Shown piece by piece: positions 1-9,018 of a stretch of 64,000 bases of DNA. The stretch lies in the NCBI GenBank assembly GCA_022821585.1, contig JAJEDI010000041.1:124001-188000 (forward strand), in the 5' to 3' direction. How positions within the stretch are numbered: position 1 is the stretch's first letter; each line of letters begins with the position of its first letter. Position numbers and translations under genes: made by a program. This DNA comes from Caldilineaceae bacterium (lineage in GTDB: Bacteria; Chloroflexota; Anaerolineae; Caldilineales; Caldilineaceae). Below the pieces are notes generated by a model. That model had not been told where the DNA came from and ran no database searches. It saw only the letters and a program-made list of their open reading frames with translations.

Positions 1-209
1 CCAAGTCAGCTCGGTCGCAAAATGCCCGTACAAAGTGGCTTAGCAACTGCAGGAGACCATAAGCTCATTTTATCATATCACCCCTTGCTCTCTCGAAACA
101 AGAAGTCTTCAGTGAAGGGGTGCGTCCCAGAGATGGGGTGGAGCCTGTCCGGCGCGGGAGTCATGCCATGGGTGCCCGGAGTTCTTTGCGGGCTTTGAGG
201 AAAGATAAT

Positions 210-236
210 GGCAGGCACAAGGCCTGTCCCTACGGG
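210..236. repeat. Dispersed repeat, module a (copy 1)
   Basis: Partly palindromic stretch built around GGCACAAGGCC and ending CCTACGGG. A diverged copy lies at 56208-56235. In both places it precedes the GC-rich module b by about 90-100 bases, so the modules travel together in the same order. Confidence 0.6.
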
Positions 237-324
237 AGCAGGACGGGGGACGGGGCGAAACACGGCCGCCGCGGGCGGACAACGTCACATTGCCCTCAAT
301 CTCACTGCGGCGCGAGCAGGAGAG

Positions 325-390
325 GGGGCGTTGCGGGGGCGGAGCCCCCGCACAAGGGAGGGCGCTTGCGCCCGACCGCCCGGAAATGCG
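325..390. repeat. Dispersed GC-rich palindromic repeat, module b (copy 1)
   Basis: About 66 bases starting GGGGGCGTTGCGGGGG. It contains two inverted repeats: GGGGGC(GGA)GCCCCC, and GGGCGCTTGCGCCC, which is nearly perfectly self-complementary. A copy with few differences is at 56333-56400. The two hairpins could fold in DNA or RNA. No open frame around it looks coding. Confidence 0.75.
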
Positions 391-474
391 GGGGCCATGG
401 GTTGGCGACGGCTCTGCCCCTGGGTCGAAGTTGATCACGGACTTTTCCTGGTCTATTTGCAGCCAGAGGTATAC

Positions 475-496
475 GAGAGTTCGCCCCCATTTTGGG
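475..496. repeat. Dispersed repeat, module c (copy 1)
   Basis: The string AGTTCGCCCCCATTTTGGG is shared exactly with 56502-56520, and similarity continues a little upstream (CCAGAG about 10-15 bases before). It lies 85 bases after module b here and about 100 bases after it in the other copy. Confidence 0.7.
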
Positions 497-934
497 ATAC
501 ACCCTCAATGAATAGGAGCAGGATCAGGAGGCGGAGTAGAACTGATATACTCTCGGGACGGATGGGCCATTCGGGCAGTCCGACGGCCAGGGTGATCAAG
601 AGCTCGACCAGAGCCCAGACAGAGCCAGAAGTTACCAACTGGACCGTATTGCTTGTTGAAACTGTCAGCAGTCCTTGCCAATCATGAGATTCAGAATGAG
701 TCAGAAATGTGCAGTTGTCTTGCGGACCAGCTTTGCGCGCGATTCGCAATGAATTGACGCCGTGGAGCATGGCAGCGCAGGTGTCTTATCGCTTGGAGCA
801 GAGTGACTCGGACCCGAAAAGAATTGCGCTTCTCACCAATTTCCGTAAGATAGGGTAACAGGATAAGCGCTGCGAGATTGGTTCAGTTGGGGAGAGCATG
901 CGGTGTTAGCAGCGCACGAAGGGAGAAGGCGCTC

Positions 935-1174
935 ATGTCGATGTTCAGATCTTCGCCGGGTCGCGGGGGACAAAGCTTCGTCGAGTACGCATTACTCTTG
1001 ATCCTGGTTTCGATAGTCCTATTGTCGATATTGCTGATATTGGGCAACGACCTGCGAACTTTCATAAACGACGTGCTCCAGCGCTGGTTTCCAACCACGG
1101 AAGAGGCGTTCATTGGGACGCCGTTACTTCTGTCCGTGTTGGCGCCACAATTCGGCCGTGACGAGTTTTCGTAG
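935..1174 (+). CDS. Flp/Fap-type (type IVb) pilin
   Basis: Predicted 79-residue pilin subunit. A short basic leader ends in Gly-Gly (residues 11-12), followed by QSFVEY, so the prepilin peptidase site is after Gly12 and the conserved Glu is at mature position +5 with Tyr at +6, as in Flp pilins of Tad systems. Residues 19-36 form one hydrophobic helix. The ATG at 935 is chosen because GGGAGAAGG lies 5 bases upstream; longer in-frame starts lack a site. The mature protein is longer than many Flp pilins and ends in a polar tail. No tad assembly or prepilin peptidase gene is in the window. The 3' end overlaps comF by about 60 bases. Family call is firm; which machine exports it is unknown. Confidence 0.75.
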   Translation: MSMFRSSPGRGGQSFVEYALLLILVSIVLLSILLILGNDLRTFINDVLQRWFPTTEEAFIGTPLLLSVLAPQFGRDEFS

Positions 1175-1919
1175 CCGAGGAACCAACTTCGAATCAGTTC
1201 ACAGATTCGGTTCCTACCTTCTCGACCTGGTTTATCCTCCCCGTTGCGTCAGTTGCCGGCGACACGGCCAGTGGTTTTGCGACTTCTGTGCGCAGCGTGT
1301 ACTTCCTGCTCCATCACGGCAAGTCTGCCAAAAGTGCAACCTGGAACTGCCGGGAGATGTAGAAGGTCTTGGGTCTCCGTGTCCCGGCTGCAACGATGAC
1401 CTGGGATGGGTAGGCATTGCGGCGATGCACGAGGACCCGCTGCGGAAGGCAATCCTCGCGCTCAAATACGATGGCAGAGTGGAATTGGCTCCTAGCCTTG
1501 GGCGTTACCTGAGGGCAGTGACTTCGACAGCTCCATGGCCAGCCATTCTGCGAAGGTTGGATGGGATTGTTCCTGTGCCCCTGCACAAGGAACGGCTGCA
1601 GGAACGAGGATTCAATCAGTCCCAGCTGCTGGCTCTCGGACTTACAGTCGGATGCGCGGCGCTGGTACTGGACAACGCAATCGAACGTTACCAGGCAACC
1701 AGATCCCAGGTCGGTCTTTCGCCGTTGGAACGGGCTGTAAACGTAAAGGGCAAATTCAGTGCAGATTCCATGCTGGTGTCCGGAAAGAAGCTGCTGCTCG
1801 TGGACGACGTCTATACGACCGGTGCGACGATGCGGGAATGTGCCACCACACTGCGAGAGTCCGGCGCGGACGCTGTGTTCGGCCTTGTGTTAGCGAGTCC
1901 CTATACTGGGGCAATGTGA
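1113..1919 (+). CDS. comF: ComF family phosphoribosyltransferase-like protein
   Basis: 268 residues. The N-terminal part carries paired cysteines that form two zinc-ribbon-like knuckles (C45/C48, C56/C59, then C72/C75, C90/C93). The C-terminal half is a phosphoribosyltransferase fold with the PRPP loop LLVDDVYTTGAT (residues 228-239) and the family motif VPVPLHKERLQERGFNQ-like around 153-169. ComF proteins are needed for DNA uptake in competent bacteria and interact with the uptake/recombination machinery. The TTG at 1113 has GGAAGAGG a few bases upstream, giving a 62-base overlap with the pilin gene; a GTG at 1158 is the alternative. Co-location with a pilin suggests DNA uptake or surface appendage expression, but this is inference. 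Confidence 0.85.
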   Translation: MGRRYFCPCWRHNSAVTSFRSRGTNFESVHRFGSYLLDLVYPPRCVSCRRHGQWFCDFCAQRVLPAPSRQVCQKCNLELPGDVEGLGSPCPGCNDDLGWVGIAAMHEDPLRKAILALKYDGRVELAPSLGRYLRAVTSTAPWPAILRRLDGIVPVPLHKERLQERGFNQSQLLALGLTVGCAALVLDNAIERYQATRSQVGLSPLERAVNVKGKFSADSMLVSGKKLLLVDDVYTTGATMRECATTLRESGADAVFGLVLASPYTGAM

Positions 1920-2031
1920 GTTTCTGCTTCCAAAGAAATAGAGGTTGAAACATTATCCGTCGGAAACATCCGCTGTTGTACGTTGCGGATAGGCCGGCGA
2001 AAGGTTCTTAGGAAAAAGAAGGGAGATCAGG

Positions 2032-2583
2032 ATGAATCTGACGGTCCACGGAAGAAATGTCGTAATTTCAGACCGTGTTCAAGATTACGTTGAGAAAAAG
2101 GTAGGAAGGCTGGAGAAGTATCTGCCCCAGATCAGAGAGGCCAGGACAGAATTGGTTCGCAGGGAAACCCGGGCATCGGCAGACCGTTACACAGCCCAGT
2201 TGACGATATGGGCCGGCGGGCAGATTTTGCGTGCCGAGGAATCGAGCGAAGATCTGTTCGCGTCGGTGGACGCCATCGCCGACAAGATGTACCGGCAGAT
2301 TGAACGGTTTAAGGGTCGTCGGTTCAAGAGCAAAAGACGCGATGCCGCCGCTGCTGCCGCGGCGGTCGAGTTGTCGGCCACGCAGTTGCCCGATGATATG
2401 GTCAAGATTGTACGGACCAAGCAGTTTGTCGCCGAGCCGATGTTACCAGAGGAGGCAGCAGAACAGATGGAACTGCTCGGGCATGACTTCTTCGTTTTCT
2501 ATAACGTCGACACGCGTTCTCTGAATATCGTGTATGGTCGGCGAGACGGAAACTATGGGCTTCTTCAGCCGCGCGTAAACTGA
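2032..2583 (+). CDS. hpf: Ribosome hibernation promoting factor, long form
   Basis: 183 residues. Residues 1-100 are the S30AE (RaiA/YfiA) domain that binds the 30S decoding region and blocks translation. Residues ~125-180 are the HPF C-terminal domain (VKIVRTKQF start, GHDFFVFYNVDT, LNIVYGRRDGNYG), which dimerises ribosomes into 100S particles. The two are joined by an Ala-rich linker (about 105-117). The ATG follows GGGAGATCAGG. The gene stands alone after comF, with about 110 bases upstream and 275 bases downstream that hold nothing I recognise. Confidence 0.95.
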   Translation: MNLTVHGRNVVISDRVQDYVEKKVGRLEKYLPQIREARTELVRRETRASADRYTAQLTIWAGGQILRAEESSEDLFASVDAIADKMYRQIERFKGRRFKSKRRDAAAAAAAVELSATQLPDDMVKIVRTKQFVAEPMLPEEAAEQMELLGHDFFVFYNVDTRSLNIVYGRRDGNYGLLQPRVN

Positions 2584-2857
2584 GCGACTCGAGTGGGGCG
2601 TCCTGTTCTGTCTGTACTGGGCGTAGCGGAAATACATTTGTCTAGAAACAGTTTATCTGTGCAAAGCGTTGCAGTGCCAGGCAGGGACAGGTTGACTCTT
2701 GGTTTCCGGACCCAGGGGGACGGAGTACCGAGCATTCAGCTGACCGGTTTGCAATTCAATCGGTGAGAAGCAGGCCGCGTGTCCGCGTACGGCACTCCTT
2801 GACTGTGCCGACCTGGCGCAGGAGTACTCACGTCTTCGGCCTGAAGAACACGCTCTG

Positions 2858-3874
2858 ATGCGCGTAACTGTCGTAGCTACGGTCTACAATGAAGGGAAGA
2901 GCATCAAGACCTTGATGGATTCTCTTCTGAACCAGACTCGCCAGGCCGACGAGATTGTCGTTTGCGATGGCGGCAGTGCAGACGATACCGTCGCCCTTGT
3001 GAACGAGTATGCCGGCAGATTGCCAGGACTGCGCATCGTCGTTGAACCTGGAGCCAACATAAGCCAAGGGCGCAACCGGGCGGTTGCTGAGGCGAGCGGA
3101 ACGGTAGTAGCCTGCACCGACGCAGGGGTAAGGTTGGACTCCAGTTGGTTGGAACAACTGGTTGCGCCTTTTGAGGAAAGCGCCGATACCGAGGCGTGCA
3201 GTGTTGGTGCAGCGGCCGGATTCTTTTTGCCGGAGGTCTCGGGCCCGTTCCAGATGGCGATGGGGGCGACAGTCTTGCCCCAGGTGGAGGAGATTGAGCC
3301 TTCTCGTTTCCTGCCCAGCAGCCGTTCGGTGGCCTATACGAAGGAGTTGTGGCAGAGGGTAGGCGGGTATCCTGAATGGCTCGATTACTGTGAAGACCTG
3401 GTATTCGATCTACGCATAAGAGCGGAAGAAGAGGATCCTGCTTTTGCCTGGGCGCCGGGGGCTATCGCTTATTTTCGTCCTCGTCCCGACTTGAAATCCT
3501 TTTGGCTGCAGTACTACCGATATGCAAGGGGGGACGGCAAGGCAGACCTTTGGAGGTTGCGGCACGCGGTCCGTTATGCCACCTATCTGTTGCTTGTCCC
3601 TGCACTAATTGGTCACGCGATTTGGGGACAGGAGGCGCGCTGGTTGGGAGGTCTTGGCCTGTTCGCGGGGGGTGTCGTTAATTGCGCACGGCCGTGGTGG
3701 CGAATGCGGTCGCTGGCGAGGGATGTTCCCGTGGTAGAGGGGATTCGGGCTGCTTTGCTGGTGCCAGTTATTCGCTTGGTTGGCGACATGGCGAAGATGG
3801 CGGGTTTTCCCGTCGGGCTGTTGTGGCGCTGGCGAAGGCGGCACCGACCGGATATTCACTGGCGGGATGTGTAG
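2858..3874 (+). CDS. Family 2 glycosyltransferase with C-terminal membrane segments
   Basis: 338 residues. The N-terminal ~230 residues are a GT-A fold: TVVATVYNEGKSI at the start, VVCDGGSADDT at 34-44, and a DxD-like TDAG at 87-90 for metal/nucleotide-sugar binding. The C-terminal part has two hydrophobic segments (about 233-252 and 256-280) and a basic tail, so the enzyme is probably held at the inner face of the membrane. It most resembles enzymes that transfer sugars to lipid carriers or membrane lipids; donor and acceptor cannot be told. The NYN-domain gene follows after 44 bases. Confidence 0.85.
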   Translation: MRVTVVATVYNEGKSIKTLMDSLLNQTRQADEIVVCDGGSADDTVALVNEYAGRLPGLRIVVEPGANISQGRNRAVAEASGTVVACTDAGVRLDSSWLEQLVAPFEESADTEACSVGAAAGFFLPEVSGPFQMAMGATVLPQVEEIEPSRFLPSSRSVAYTKELWQRVGGYPEWLDYCEDLVFDLRIRAEEEDPAFAWAPGAIAYFRPRPDLKSFWLQYYRYARGDGKADLWRLRHAVRYATYLLLVPALIGHAIWGQEARWLGGLGLFAGGVVNCARPWWRMRSLARDVPVVEGIRAALLVPVIRLVGDMAKMAGFPVGLLWRWRRRHRPDIHWRDV

Positions 3875-3918
3875 CGGTCCAGAAATGCGAGTGAGAAGGG
3901 CCATCAGCGAGAAGTCAG

Positions 3919-4578
3919 GTGCCATTACTTATCGATGGTCACAATATAATCGGCTCAGGCGTCCTGGAGAACATCAGCTTGCAGGACGAGAACGACGAGG
4001 AGCTATTCGTATCGCGCCTGAAGGTTTGGCGGAGCAACTACCGGGGAAAGATTACGGTGATCTTTGATCGGGGCGTCGTCGGGGGGGCTTCGCGGGAACT
4101 GAGCGGAGGCGGCGTTGAGGTCATCTTTGCCCGCGATCCGCAGGAGGCGGACGACTTGATCCAAGGTCGTATCCACCGGCGGGCCCAGGGGTTGGTCGTG
4201 GTCACAAACGATTGGGCGCTGCGGCAGGAGGCGAAACTGTACGACGTTGAGACATGGCAGGCGGAGGAGTTCGTGCAGCGAATGAACCGTCAACGCGGGC
4301 GTCCTGCCACGGCCCGCGCTGGCACCCAGCCCCAGAGGCCTGGAGGTCTCTCCGAGTCAAGGGAGGAGGGGTCGCTGGACGATGAAGGAGCAGAAAGTCA
4401 TGTGAGTCTGTCGGACCTCGAGGTGTCCGAATGGATGGACCTGTTCGGTCCCTCCAAACCGGTTGCCAAGCGTCCTCCACGGGCTGAGCGCCGTCCGCCT
4501 TCGCCAAGCCGTGCAGCGTTCTCGCGAGACAAGGATGCTCTTCGCAAGAGATTGAGAGGAAAGCAACGCAAACGCTGA
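3919..4578 (+). CDS. NYN (YacP-like) domain RNase
   Basis: 219 residues. The start PLLIDGHNIIGSG and later IFDRGVVGG, EADDLI and VVTNDWALRQEA are the acidic signature of NYN/YacP proteins, PIN-like metal-dependent nucleases (B. subtilis Rae1 cleaves mRNA in the ribosomal A site). The domain ends near residue 125; the rest is a charged, probably disordered tail rich in Arg, Pro and Ser with a very basic end. The GTG at 3919 is the only start that preserves the first strand of the fold. Family is clear; the substrate is inferred. Confidence 0.8.
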   Translation: MPLLIDGHNIIGSGVLENISLQDENDEELFVSRLKVWRSNYRGKITVIFDRGVVGGASRELSGGGVEVIFARDPQEADDLIQGRIHRRAQGLVVVTNDWALRQEAKLYDVETWQAEEFVQRMNRQRGRPATARAGTQPQRPGGLSESREEGSLDDEGAESHVSLSDLEVSEWMDLFGPSKPVAKRPPRAERRPPSPSRAAFSRDKDALRKRLRGKQRKR

Positions 4579-4689
4579 GCCGAGCAGATCACAACGGCGA
4601 TATGGCGGATCAGTTCGAATCCATTCCCGAATTCCACAGGAAATCAAGCCGATGCTGACTGGACTTCGCCGTACCGCTAGTGCGCTCCA

Positions 4690-5196
4690 ATGACATCTGA
4701 AGTCGTGCCCGAAATGAAAGGGCGACGAAAAGTGAAGGCGCACCTGGTGGAAGCGACCCCAGGCGGCGGAGCCTGGGGTCACTGGGTGCTGGCTTCTCCC
4801 TCCATCTGTTTCCTGGGATGGCTGTGGTTGGACCTGTTTGGCGTCTTCAGCCCGATTCATTCGCGCCCCGCTGCCCTCCTTTTGGGCGCTTTCATCTTCA
4901 TTGCCCTAATACTGCTGCCATTGGGATACGGCGCCCACCGATTGGTGACTTCATTCCCTGGAATCTTCCAGCAGGCCGGCTGGACGGTTCAGCCGCTGGA
5001 GCAGGTCAAGCCGGAAGAACAGCACATCGTAAGGTATGTTGGCGTTTCCAAGGAGCGAGCCGGGACTGACGGTAGACGTATCCTGCTGCGAGTGGCGCAG
5101 GGGTGGGTATATCTGGAGATTGCGGCCGTCCTTGTGGGTGCTGTGGCTATGGTCCCACTATTCTTCAGCGCTGTTGAATTCGGATTCGGAAGCTAG
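4690..5196 (+). CDS. Small membrane protein of unknown function
   Basis: 168 residues with hydrophobic segments at about 34-52, 60-84 and 142-162, and a hydrophilic stretch between the second and third. I recognise no family. No strong ribosome binding site precedes the ATG at 4690; an internal ATG at 4714 is possible. It sits between the nuclease and a peptidase on the same strand, with about 110 and 70 bases of spacing, so it may be separately transcribed. Confidence 0.5.
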   Translation: MTSEVVPEMKGRRKVKAHLVEATPGGGAWGHWVLASPSICFLGWLWLDLFGVFSPIHSRPAALLLGAFIFIALILLPLGYGAHRLVTSFPGIFQQAGWTVQPLEQVKPEEQHIVRYVGVSKERAGTDGRRILLRVAQGWVYLEIAAVLVGAVAMVPLFFSAVEFGFGS

Positions 5197-5265
5197 ACCA
5201 GGGAGGTCCGTCCTGAAATCCAGTTACGCGTACCGTCCGAAAACATTTTGCAGCAGGAGTTGCAC

Positions 5266-6426
5266 ATGAAGCCCAGTCAGCTAATCCCCTTTTTCAGGCA
5301 ACAAGAGACACAGATTCTTGAAACCATCGCCGAGCATGTGAGGGAGGAGACACCAACCGACGAAAAGCAGCGGCTGGATGCGTTTTGCTCCCGACTTGCA
5401 GACCGATTCTCTGCAGCCGGTCTGGAATCGGAGATACTCCCCACTGCGAAGCGCGGGAACCACTTGCGCGCCCGTTTTCGGGGCGCGGAGCACGTAGCCC
5501 AGCCTGAGTCTCCTCCAGCACTGGTGTTGTGCCATTACGACACAGTATGGCCTGTAGGGTCGTTGGAGAGCCATCCGTTTCGGGTCGATAACCAGGGTTG
5601 GGCTTACGGACCTGGTATATTCGACATGCAGTCAAGCCTGGCCCTAGTGGAGTATGCGCTCCGGGGCGTACAGAGCTTGAAGTTGCAGCTGCCGCGTCCT
5701 GTAACAGTACTTGCGACATCGGACGAGGAGGTAGGCAGCCAGACATCGCGTGAGTTGATCGAGGAGGAGGCGCGGCGGGCCGCCTATGTCCTGGTGCTTG
5801 AGCCGCCGCTTCCAGGCGGCGTTCTGAAAACGACACGAAAGGGCGGGGCCCACTATGCGCTGTCGATCAGCGGGCGGGCTGCCCATGCGGGTGTGGAACC
5901 GGAGAAGGGCGTCAGCGCCGTCGAGGAACTGGCGCACCAGGTCCTGGCTTTGCACGGCCTGACGGATATGGAAGCAGGAACAACTGTAAACGTCGGCGTT
6001 GTTGCGGCGGGGACGCGTGCGAACGTTGTTGCCGCACATGCTGAAGCTTTCGTCGATGTCCGGGCCTGGAATTCAGTTGAGATGGAACGAGTGAACAGAG
6101 AAATTACAGGCATGGAGCCCAAAGTTGCCGGAATCCAGCTCAAGGTGACAGGCGGGGTGAATCGTCCGCCTCTGGAGAAGTCGGTCACAGAGCCACTTTT
6201 TGCGCAGGCCCGGGACATTGGGCGCAAGCTTGGTATGGCGTTGCAGGAAGGCGGCACCGGCGGCGGCAGCGACGGCAATCTGACCGGTGCACTGGGCGTC
6301 CCTACGCTGGATGGCCTGGGTATACCGGGGCATGGCGCACACGCCGATCATGAACATATCGAGGTCGAAAAGATAGGCGAGAGAACTGGCCTCCTTACTG
6401 CGCTGCTCATGGAGCTCTCAGTGTAA
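5266..6426 (+). CDS. M20 family metallopeptidase (carboxypeptidase G2-like)
   Basis: 386 residues, typical size for M20A. Metal ligands appear in order: H90/D92 in LVLCHYDTVWP, D120 in GIFDMQS, the catalytic/bridging pair E154-E155 in TSDEEVGS, E in the LEPP segment, and the C-terminal His in GHGAHADHEHIEV. A lid/dimerisation domain with GRAAHAGVEP lies between. It should remove a C-terminal amino acid (for example glutamate) or deacylate an N-acyl amino acid in the cytoplasm; no signal peptide is visible. The ATG at 5266 has GGAG 8 bases upstream. Confidence 0.88.
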   Translation: MKPSQLIPFFRQQETQILETIAEHVREETPTDEKQRLDAFCSRLADRFSAAGLESEILPTAKRGNHLRARFRGAEHVAQPESPPALVLCHYDTVWPVGSLESHPFRVDNQGWAYGPGIFDMQSSLALVEYALRGVQSLKLQLPRPVTVLATSDEEVGSQTSRELIEEEARRAAYVLVLEPPLPGGVLKTTRKGGAHYALSISGRAAHAGVEPEKGVSAVEELAHQVLALHGLTDMEAGTTVNVGVVAAGTRANVVAAHAEAFVDVRAWNSVEMERVNREITGMEPKVAGIQLKVTGGVNRPPLEKSVTEPLFAQARDIGRKLGMALQEGGTGGGSDGNLTGALGVPTLDGLGIPGHGAHADHEHIEVEKIGERTGLLTALLMELSV

Positions 6427-6498
6427 GGGGGGAAAGCTTGACGAAAATTTGGGAGTTGGACGGGGCCTTAACGCGGCGGGTCATATTCTCTGGGGGAA

Positions 6499-8184
6499 GT
6501 GCAGACTTTGGATTTTAATCGCTATTTTACAAACGATGAGGTCGAGTCGGTTCTGAACGGCTGGTCGCAAGGCCACCCGCAACTGGCCAAAGTGACTGAA
6601 CTTGGCAAAAGCCATGAAGACAGGGCGATTCATCTGCTGACGCTGACAAACCGGGACAGTGGGAGTGACGAAGACAAGCCGGCCATCTGGATCGATTCCA
6701 ACATCCATGCTACGGAAATAGCCGGAACTACGGTGGCCTTACATATCGCGCACACGCTCTTGTCCGGATATGGCAGCGACGCTCGTTGCACGCGTTTGCT
6801 GGATAACGTTGCCTTCTACATTGTCCCACGGCTAAATCCCGACGGGGCGGCCCTGGCGCTTTCCGAAAACCCAAAGTATGTACGGTCTGGTACCAGGCCC
6901 TATCCGTTTTCAGAACCGCTGGCCGGTTTGCATGAAGAGGACATTGATGGCGACGGCCGCATACTGCAGATGCGGATCCCCGACCCCCACGGTGATTGGA
7001 AAGACAGCTCGCTGGACGGCCGGCTGATGGAGAAGCGGGGGCCTGACGAGCATGGGGGGACTTACTACAGGTTGTTGCCGGAAGGAAGGCTTGAAGAGTA
7101 CGACGGTGTGGAGATCAAGGTTGCCAAGCCCTTTCAGGGTTTGGACTTCAACCGTAACTTCCCCTTTGCATGGCAGCCGGAGTCCACGCAGGCCGGCGCC
7201 GGTCCGTTTCCGGTATCGGAAAAGGAGATACGGGCGGCGGTCGATTTCATTAGCCGGCGCAATAATATCAATGTGGCCATAACCTATCATACGCAGAGCG
7301 GCGTCATTCTTCGACCATACAGTACGCAGCCAGACGAAAATATGGAGACGAGCGACCTCTGGGTGTTTGAGCTGATGGGCGAAAGAGGTAAGGAGTTGAC
7401 CGGTTACCCCTGTCTGTCGGTCTATCACGGATTTCGATATCATCCCAAGGAGGTCACCACGGGAGGATTTGACGATTGGGTTTACGATCACTTTGGTATT
7501 TTTTCTTTTACGATTGAGTTGTGGGACCTGCCGGGCAGGGCGGGGATCAAGGACAGAGATTACATTGGGTGGATGCGTACACACCCGCACGAAGACGACC
7601 TGAAGATTCTGAGGTGGTTGGAGGAAAATACGGGAGAAGCGGCGCTGGTTGAATGGTACCATTTCGAGCATCCACAGCTTGGGCCGATTGAGATTGGCGG
7701 CTACAATCAGTTTTTCACTTGGCGCAATCCTCCGCACATTTTTATGGGCGAGGAGGCGGAGAAGAACACGGCTTTCGCCCTTTCACTGGCTGATATGTTG
7801 CCAAGCATGACGTTACATAGTTTGACACTCGATCGACTGACGGATGAAGGGGACTATCGCCTGCGGCTGATCGTGGAGAACAGCGGATATCTGCCGACTT
7901 ACACAAGTGCCCAGGGTCGAAAGCGTGTTGCGACACGGCCGGTCCGTGTGGAGTTAGACCTTCCTGATGGTGTTACACTTGCCAGCGGAAAGACAAAGAC
8001 AGAGTTGGGCCACCTGGAGGGCCGTAGCGGCAAGTTCTCGGTCAGTACGATTTACGCGGCAAGCCCGACCGACAACCGCGCCTGGACCGAGTGGGTTCTG
8101 CACGGTCCCCGCGGCGCCGAGGTCGGTGTCGAGATTCGCAGTGAGCGCGCCGGCACTTTGCGCGAAAGAGTGGTCTTGAATTAG
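6499..8184 (+). CDS. M14 family zinc carboxypeptidase
   Basis: 561 residues. The N-terminal half is the M14 domain: zinc ligands H70 and E73 in SNIHATEI, the substrate-binding NPDG and GLDFNRNFPF segments, the third ligand in TYHTQSG (about residue 262), and the catalytic Glu in FTIELWDLPG (about 338). The C-terminal ~150 residues are a beta-rich extension of unknown role. There is no clear signal peptide. GTG at 6499 sits too close to GGGGGAAG; TTG at 6508, with better spacing, could be the true start. It follows the M20 gene and could cooperate with it in peptide catabolism, which is inference. Confidence 0.85.
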   Translation: MQTLDFNRYFTNDEVESVLNGWSQGHPQLAKVTELGKSHEDRAIHLLTLTNRDSGSDEDKPAIWIDSNIHATEIAGTTVALHIAHTLLSGYGSDARCTRLLDNVAFYIVPRLNPDGAALALSENPKYVRSGTRPYPFSEPLAGLHEEDIDGDGRILQMRIPDPHGDWKDSSLDGRLMEKRGPDEHGGTYYRLLPEGRLEEYDGVEIKVAKPFQGLDFNRNFPFAWQPESTQAGAGPFPVSEKEIRAAVDFISRRNNINVAITYHTQSGVILRPYSTQPDENMETSDLWVFELMGERGKELTGYPCLSVYHGFRYHPKEVTTGGFDDWVYDHFGIFSFTIELWDLPGRAGIKDRDYIGWMRTHPHEDDLKILRWLEENTGEAALVEWYHFEHPQLGPIEIGGYNQFFTWRNPPHIFMGEEAEKNTAFALSLADMLPSMTLHSLTLDRLTDEGDYRLRLIVENSGYLPTYTSAQGRKRVATRPVRVELDLPDGVTLASGKTKTELGHLEGRSGKFSVSTIYAASPTDNRAWTEWVLHGPRGAEVGVEIRSERAGTLRERVVLN

Positions 8185-8230
8185 AGTCCTGGCAGCAAGC
8201 GCCAGGAATGGACGAAGCAGGCCAGGCTCG

Positions 8231-8246
8231 TTAAAGAATCCTTGAA
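8231..8246 (+). promoter_or_regulatory. Weak Pho-box-like pair upstream of phoB
   Basis: TTAAA at 8231 and TTGAA at 8242 are 11 bases apart, the spacing of the better boxes before pstS. The match is degenerate and lies 46 bases before phoB, so autoregulation is only a suggestion. Confidence 0.25.
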
Positions 8247-8292
8247 GATGCCAGATGATTTCCAGAGTAGAAAAGTGTGAAGGACTCACGTC

Positions 8293-9018
8293 TTGAAAAG
8301 TTCCAGGCTGCTGATCGTTGAGGACGAGCCGACACTGCTTGAAACCTTGAAGTATAATCTCGAGCGGCAGGGATACGATGTAGTCACTGCCTCGGACGGC
8401 GTTCAGGCACTGTCGACTGCCAGAGAAGAGAAGCCAGAACTGGTTATCCTCGATGTCATGCTGCCGGGCCTGGACGGCTTTGAGGTCTGCCGCATTCTGC
8501 GGCAGGAGATGAGCCTACCGATCCTGATGTTGACGGCCAAAGATGAAGAGGTGGAAAAGATAGTGGGCCTGGAAGTCGGGGCTGACGACTACCTGACTAA
8601 GCCGTTCAGTATGCGGGAACTCCTGGCCAGAGTGAGGGCGCACCTGCGCCGCGTTCGGCTGCTCAGGGAAGAACTGGGCAGCTCAGGACAAGGGATCCAC
8701 GAGTCGCCCAACGGTGGCGTGGCCTTCACGTTTGATGATCTGGTCATTGACGAGAGCAGGAGAGAGATACGGCGTGACGGCGGCGTTCTGGCCCTGAAAC
8801 CGAAAGAGTTTGAGCTGCTCCTTTTTCTGGCTCGCAACCGAGGTATCGCGTTGGGAAGGAGCTTGATCTTGGAGCGAGTGTGGGGATGGGACTTCGACGG
8901 CGGCAGCCGGACGGTGGACGTTCACATCCGCTGGCTGCGGGAGAAGATCGAAGTCGACCCGGCCAGTCCCAGCCGCATTCTAACAATACGGGGCATCGGT
9001 TACCGCTTTGATGGGTGA
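8293..9018 (+). CDS. phoB: PhoB-like response regulator
   Basis: 241 residues. Receiver domain with acidic pocket E10-D11, phosphoacceptor D54 (VILDVMLPG) and the conserved Lys in YLTKPF; then an OmpR/PhoB-type winged helix with [25 protein letters not shown] and the C-terminal TIRGIGYRF. It should bind tandem direct repeats as a dimer and control phosphate genes. Its stop codon overlaps the start of the kinase gene, and the pst genes lie downstream, which supports the PhoB rather than a generic OmpR role. The start is TTG, with AAGGA 9 bases upstream. Confidence 0.88.
   Translation: MKSSRLLIVEDEPTLLETLKYNLERQGYDVVTASDGVQALSTAREEKPELVILDVMLPGLDGFEVCRILRQEMSLPILMLTAKDEEVEKIVGLEVGADDYLTKPFSMRELLARVRAHLRRVRLLREELGSSGQGIHESPNGGVAFTFDDLVIDESRREIRRDGGVLALKPKEFELLLFLARNRGIALGRSLILERVWGWDFDGGSRTVDVHIRWLREKIEVDPASPSRILTIRGIGYRFDG

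Larger units (their letters stand above)
1..934. other. Gene-free region with repeat modules
   Basis: I see no credible gene here. Open frames exist on both strands but they are low-complexity Pro/Gly/Arg-rich translations of GC-rich palindromes, and none has a convincing ribosome binding site. The stretch 210-496 holds three repeat modules that recur at 56.2-56.5 kb (listed separately). The last ~100 bases before the pilin contain a possible weak promoter (TAAGAT at about 847-852 with TTGCGC 16 bases upstream), which I do not consider secure. Confidence 0.6.

Noticed and set aside
453..770. 105-residue minus-strand frame with hydrophobic segments
   Set aside because: It starts inside a region of repeats and its end is the translation of repeat module c; no ribosome site or recognised domain.
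14..934. Search for CRISPR, integrase or transposase in the repeat regions (also 55718-56617)
   Set aside because: No regularly spaced repeats and no frame with recombinase motifs was seen.
4570..4640. tRNA-like T-loop (GTTCGAATCC near 4612)
   Set aside because: No acceptor stem, anticodon arm or D-arm can be paired around it.
6910..7737. 275-residue minus-strand open frame
   Set aside because: Antisense to the M14 carboxypeptidase, whose zinc ligands are intact.
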